Shown in pieces: positions 59,880 to 64,000 of a stretch of DNA of 64,000 nucleotides (position 1 is its first letter; every line of letters begins with the position of its first letter). The notes beneath the pieces were generated by a model. The model had not been told where the DNA came from and did not search any database. It saw only the letters and a list, made by a program, of their open reading frames with translations. Source of the stretch: Tetrapyrgos nigripes (taxonomy: Eukaryota; Basidiomycota; Agaricomycetes; Agaricales; Campanellaceae); assembly GCA_013368315.1 (NCBI GenBank), contig JAACJM010000017.1, forward strand, positions 824,391-888,390, in the 5' to 3' direction. A program made the position numbers and the translations under genes.

Positions 59880-60050
59880 AACCGAAAGCAGAACAATACA
59901 AGAACAATAACCACTCCCTTCCGTCAACAAAAGTCAACGAACTCCACATCAATATTTGAATTGTCCAACGGGGACCTCAACGAGACTTTGTAGGTGCCAA
60001 TTCATTCGAATCCCAGTCTTGTATGGCCTAAACGAGGTCAAAGCGCGCAT
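59880..60050 (+). repeat. HET-unit repeat, segment B' (promoter of a further copy?)
   Basis: Direct repeat of 56590-56735. In the first unit this segment is followed by a HET gene; here it is followed after about 27 nt by the 3' end of a LINE. Confidence 0.85.
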
Positions 60051-60072
60051 GTTGTATTCTTCGATTGAATTA

Positions 60073-60076
<4 letters not shown>

Positions 60077-60104
<28 letters not shown>

Positions 60105-63100
60105 GGAGGTGCGTTTGGATAGCCGTTGCTATACGACAAGGTCACCCTCATAGAGGGTCGTTAGCGCAGGCCCGCGGTCAGGGGGCGAGGGATCTAAACC
60201 TCGCACAGTAGTACATACTTTTCATAGAAACATAAACATAATCATAGATTGTCCTCCCAGGGGAAATGCCTTTACGCACTGAGTGTGGGACTCGGAACAG
60301 GAAACGAAGGTAATCGTTACGAATATAACCGTTAAAACCAAAGCGAGACTCTATCATCGGGACGAGCTAGCTCATCCCTCCTGAGAGGAAAACGTTCATT
60401 GAGATGAGTTGCCCCACCTCTCACGTCTTCCTGTTCTTCTTTGGAGATCCTGATCAATACCCACTAAAACCCCTGCTAATTTTGTCCAGTCTTTTGGTAG
60501 GTCTTTTTCGCCGTGGATTAGGCCCTTCCATGTATTTTCGACGACCTTCTTCGGTATGGCCTTCCTTCCAAATTTTCTATTAGTCATCCTGGCGTCTAAT
60601 TTTAGTCTTTCATTTATCATCCTCCACCACCTGTTCGTGATTTCTTCTTCTGAAAACGGCGTCTTATCTTTTGCGATAACTCTCTCACAGCGCAGGACCC
60701 AAATCAGGTAGGCTGATTCAGCTATCAATATTCTCCAGAGTCGCGTCTCTCCTTGAACACGTTTTCCAGACTGATCGTCAACTACTTCACAGGTAGCTGC
60801 CCCAATGATTGTTCCAATACCAGGTCGGAACCATTCTTTATTGGATTTTTTATTCCAGAGCCTCTTAGCAAGCTCCCAGATCACTTCCTGTCCTGGTGAC
60901 TCGCAGGACGTGAGTATATGTTCCATGTCTTCAAGTTGGCGGTCGTGTTGACAGTAGGCCCTTTCTTGGCGTTCCACGGAGTTGGAGTTTCTCTCCCAGT
61001 GTGTGCCTGTCATGTAGGCGTCATGTATTGTCATCCAGAGGAAGTTTCTTGTTTTTCTCGCAAAATCTTTATGTCTAATTGCTTTCCAGATTCCGTCTTT
61101 CTTTGGGACTAGTCCGAAGGCCTCTTCCACCTGAGCCTGCACTTTTTCAATGTTCTCGACCGTTCGTCGTCTGGAGCCGTTTTTTTCTTCGTTCTTTCTT
61201 TAGCTTTCGCTCGCGTATGGCTTTATACGCTAGCTTTTGCGTCATCACACTCAATTTTGCGCCCGTTACTTCAAGACCTATGGAGTCCGGCACAATGATG
61301 TTGTCTACAGTTTCTTTTTCGGCCCCAGCACCTGCAAGTCTGTCTGCGGCTTCATTCCGTTCATCGCCATTATGTCCTTTGATCCATTTCAGGTACGTGG
61401 GCTGGTTCCATCGTCTAAGGCTAGCTATTGCTGCTTTTAGTATTTCTCTGTTTTTCACTCCGATGTATCCTTTGTCCTCATTCTTTTTAGTGTTTTTCGT
61501 CAGCTGTATCTGGACATACTTGGAGTCGGTCTCTACTGTAAGAATTGCGTCACGCGGTGCCAACTCTATCGCTTCCCTGGCTGCGACGACCTCGCCTGTT
61601 TGGTTGGATTGTTCTAATGGGGATTGTTTTATCCGGTTCGTTGCTTTTGTCATCCTCTTGAACATATTTTTCGGGAGGCGCATTGACTTGTTACGTAGAT
61701 CATGATTTCCGAAATAGATCCCCGCCCCCACTCTTGCTGTCTCTCGTCCATTTTCGATGCACAAGCCATCTGTTGCGATAACTGTTGGTTCCTGGGCTGG
61801 GCCTTGGTATGGGGGTATGACGGGTATGCTTTCATTGTCCTCTCCTTCTGTAAAGATTCTAAAGGTATCTGTTAGTGTACCTCTCACAGTGATCCTCATG
61901 TCGAAGACTGTGATGTCTTTTTCCTCTGATGTAGGTGCATGTAGTGGTTCATGATCTTCGGGCTGTGTCTGACGTGGATCCCACTTTGGTGGCAGTGTAT
62001 CTAACAAGGCTTTCGCTCTTGTCATACATGCATGGGGATTGAGGCATTGGTAAGTGGTACTGATCCATACGCATTGCTGGCACTGACATAAGCTGTCGGC
62101 TTCATGTTCTTCCTCTTGTAGACGAGCGGCCAGGTCTTCGGCTTGACCTACAGTGCGCAGGTTATGGTGGTTTTCTTTCTTTAGGCATTCGCTGGCGGCT
62201 GATCGGTTAAGTAGATGGATTCTTGCGTTCGCATGTCCATGAAGCCATATAGGCATTTCGCGGAGGATCTCCCGTGAGTACGCTAGGCCTTCTTGTCTGA
62301 TTTTAAAATCTTTAATTGTCTTGATTATTCGTTGCAGGTCGTCAATTGCTGCTGTGTTCGTACTTCTTTTTGGGAGGGTTTTCCATGTTTGTAGAATTGG
62401 GTTGAGTTTAATTCTTTTGTCTACGTTTTCTTCGGTAACATTCCTGGGTGAGTGAAGTGCAAAGAGGGCATCTGCAACTTTGGCCCATAGCAGATGGTCC
62501 TCCCCGAATGTAAGGTATGATCTCGTCCACATTATGTCAATGGCTTTGTTACGGGCTCCAATGTCTAGGACGGCTCTTCCGCCATCCTCTATTGGGCCAT
62601 GTACTGTTTCTTTGTTTACTGGGCTCTTTTCTTTTTCTGCCCATACAAAGTTCCGGATTCGTTTTTTGACTTTCTTTTCAATTTGCTCCGGCATTCCTTG
62701 TACCTGTGTTAGGAATTGGGTCATCCCGCCAATTACCATTTGGACAATGTGGCGTCGTCCTTCCATTGTTGGTGAGCTTTTATTCCAACGATCTAAGCTT
62801 GTATCAATCTTTTCAAGGGTAGGTTCCCAAACACTAGCTTCACTTATGTTGTTGCCAAACCATGCCCCTAGTATTCGGACAGCTTCTCCCTCAACCGCTA
62901 TGTGTAGCCACTCCGGGAGTGGTTGTTTGTTGTCTTGAGTTTTTCGGGTTTGTATTACTTTAGCCCGGTATGTCGATGATCCTATTGGTATGATTTCCGT
63001 CTTGGCTATGTTAAACTTTGCTTTTGACGCTATACACCATTTGTCTAGGATTTGTTGCAGGATGTTGAAGTCGTCATCTGCGTTTAGGAAGACGGTCGTG

Positions 63101-64000
63101 TCATCAGCGAAGAGATTTGCTATCAGCCTCTTGGCGTGCCTTGGGATCTGGTATCCTTTCAAGTTTGATGCTCTCATTGTTGCTGCTAAGGGTTCTATGG
63201 CCAGGTCAAATAGTAGGCATGATAGTGGGTCACCTTGACGTACCCCGCGTCTCACTCTGTAGCTCGAACTAAGGGTTCCATTGATCATTATCTGCGTGTG
63301 CACGTCGCTGTATAGGTGAGATACCGTTGTGATGAAATGGTCGGGAATGTTAAATTTTCTCAGTGTTTGCCATAGGTAGCCATGGTCTATTTTGTCGTAG
63401 GCTTTTTCCTGGTCAAGTGCTACTATGAGCCCATTTTCCTCAGTGACTTCCACAAAGTCCATGATCATTCGGATGAGTTTTGTTTGATCGGTAATGAGCC
63501 GACCTTTCACAAAACCTGCTTGACTTACATGCAGTAAGTCTGGTGCAACTTGGGCTAGGCGAATTGCTAAGATCTTTGACATTATTTTGTAGTCCGTGTT
63601 CAAGATTGTGATTGGGCGATAGTTGGCAATTTCAGTTCGGTCATTTTTTCTTGTATAAGGGGCACATCCAGCCCGCCGCAAAGTTAGTAGTAGGGTCAAT
63701 TCCGAATTCTGCTATATCATTAAATGCTGCTGTCAATAGTTCAACTACATCAAAAACCTCCATGTTTCCTTTTTCGAGTTCACTTCGTGTCTTGTGATGT
63801 AGTGCTTTATAGAGCTCATATGGGATACCATCCAGGCCACATGAGGTGTTGTCTTTAGTGAGTCTTAAAGCTTCTCCTATGTCCTCACTTGTGAAATTCT
63901 TTTCTAAGCTTTCTTTCTGATTTTGCGTGGGTTTTTTCTTCTCATTGAGGTTGTTTAGTACTTTTTCGATGATCATTTGTCTCCGTCTTCAGTTGCTTCG
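60077..64000 (-). mobile_element. LINE retrotransposon, 3' part (5' end outside the window)
   Basis: The minus strand holds reverse transcriptase, RNase H and a C-terminal zinc-finger region, a 3' UTR (60105-60395) and a 28-nt A tail (T run at 60077-60104). The 5' part, including any endonuclease and ORF1, lies beyond 64000. Domain order fits Tad/L1/jockey-type non-LTR elements. Confidence 0.9.
60396..64000 (-). pseudogene. LINE ORF2 fragment (RT, RNase H, zf-RVT-like), two frameshifts
   Basis: Three successive frames make up the protein. The first (63976-63641, extending upstream) ends CPLYKKK. The second (about 63655-61147) holds RT motifs NYRPITILNTDYKI, VALDQEKAYDKIDH, GVRQGDPLS and FADDT (the YxDD site). 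It then has an RNase H domain with IATDGLC, VETDSKYVQ and KGHNGDERNEAADRLA. The third (about 61150-60396) has WMTIHDAY and the Cys/His motif CQHDRQLEDMEHILTSC and ends WGNSSQ. One extra A in the six-A run (63644-63649 as T) and one change near 61150 break the frame. This copy cannot move by itself unless both are errors. Confidence 0.85.

Noticed and set aside
1..64000. CRISPR arrays, operons, bacterial promoters or riboswitches
   Set aside because: No regularly spaced repeats were seen, and intron-rich genes show a eukaryotic nuclear genome.

Overview
The window looks like nuclear DNA of an agaricomycete (mushroom-forming basidiomycete). Genes are split by many GT-AG introns of about 50-75 nt, including an 8-nt microexon. 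The gene families present (CYP505 P450-reductase fusion, HET-domain protein, GH3 beta-glucosidase, hemerythrin-like proteins, Tad/L1-type LINE, Ty1/copia) fit that group. I cannot name the species.

Layout. 0-10 kb holds decaying accessory genes: a TAP-like alpha/beta-hydrolase pseudogene, a fungal Zn2Cys6-type regulator pseudogene, a frameshifted secreted FAD-linked oxidoreductase, and an intact acyltransferase (copy 1). 10-19 kb is gene-poor and repeat-rich: a hAT-like MITE, a larger inverted-repeat element, a tRNA-like SINE with target duplication and a paralogous empty site, and a short element with perfect 24-bp terminal inverted repeats. 19.1-23.7 kb is a 23-exon CYP505-type gene with a one-base deletion just after the heme motif. 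24-38 kb is the healthy part: a conserved protein with a CH-like segment, two uncharacterised conserved genes, a tandem pair of hemerythrin-like genes, and a secreted 755-aa GH3 beta-glucosidase. 38-50.7 kb is again mostly repeats, with a P450 5' relic, a frameshifted second copy of the acyltransferase, and a nested pair of DNA transposons. 50.7-55.8 kb is a copia element with two LTRs. 55.8-60.1 kb is a duplicated HET-gene unit. 60.1-64 kb is the 3' part of a LINE that runs off the window.

How the genes may work together. The regulator, hydrolase, FAD oxidoreductase, acyltransferase and P450 are the kinds of genes found in a specialised-metabolism cluster. Most carry disabling lesions, so my inference is a decaying and partly duplicated cluster. 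The second acyltransferase copy lies beside a second P450 5' end, which suggests that acyltransferase and P450 were once a unit. The six genes between 24 and 38 kb translate through all exons without a frameshift, so the lesions elsewhere are not simply general sequence error.

The most interesting points are: two transposon insertions proved by paralogous empty sites inside this window; a copia element whose flanks do not match and whose right flank is the tail of a HET gene; a HET tandem array apparently interrupted by both copia and the LINE; and the duplicated acyltransferase with P450 remnants.
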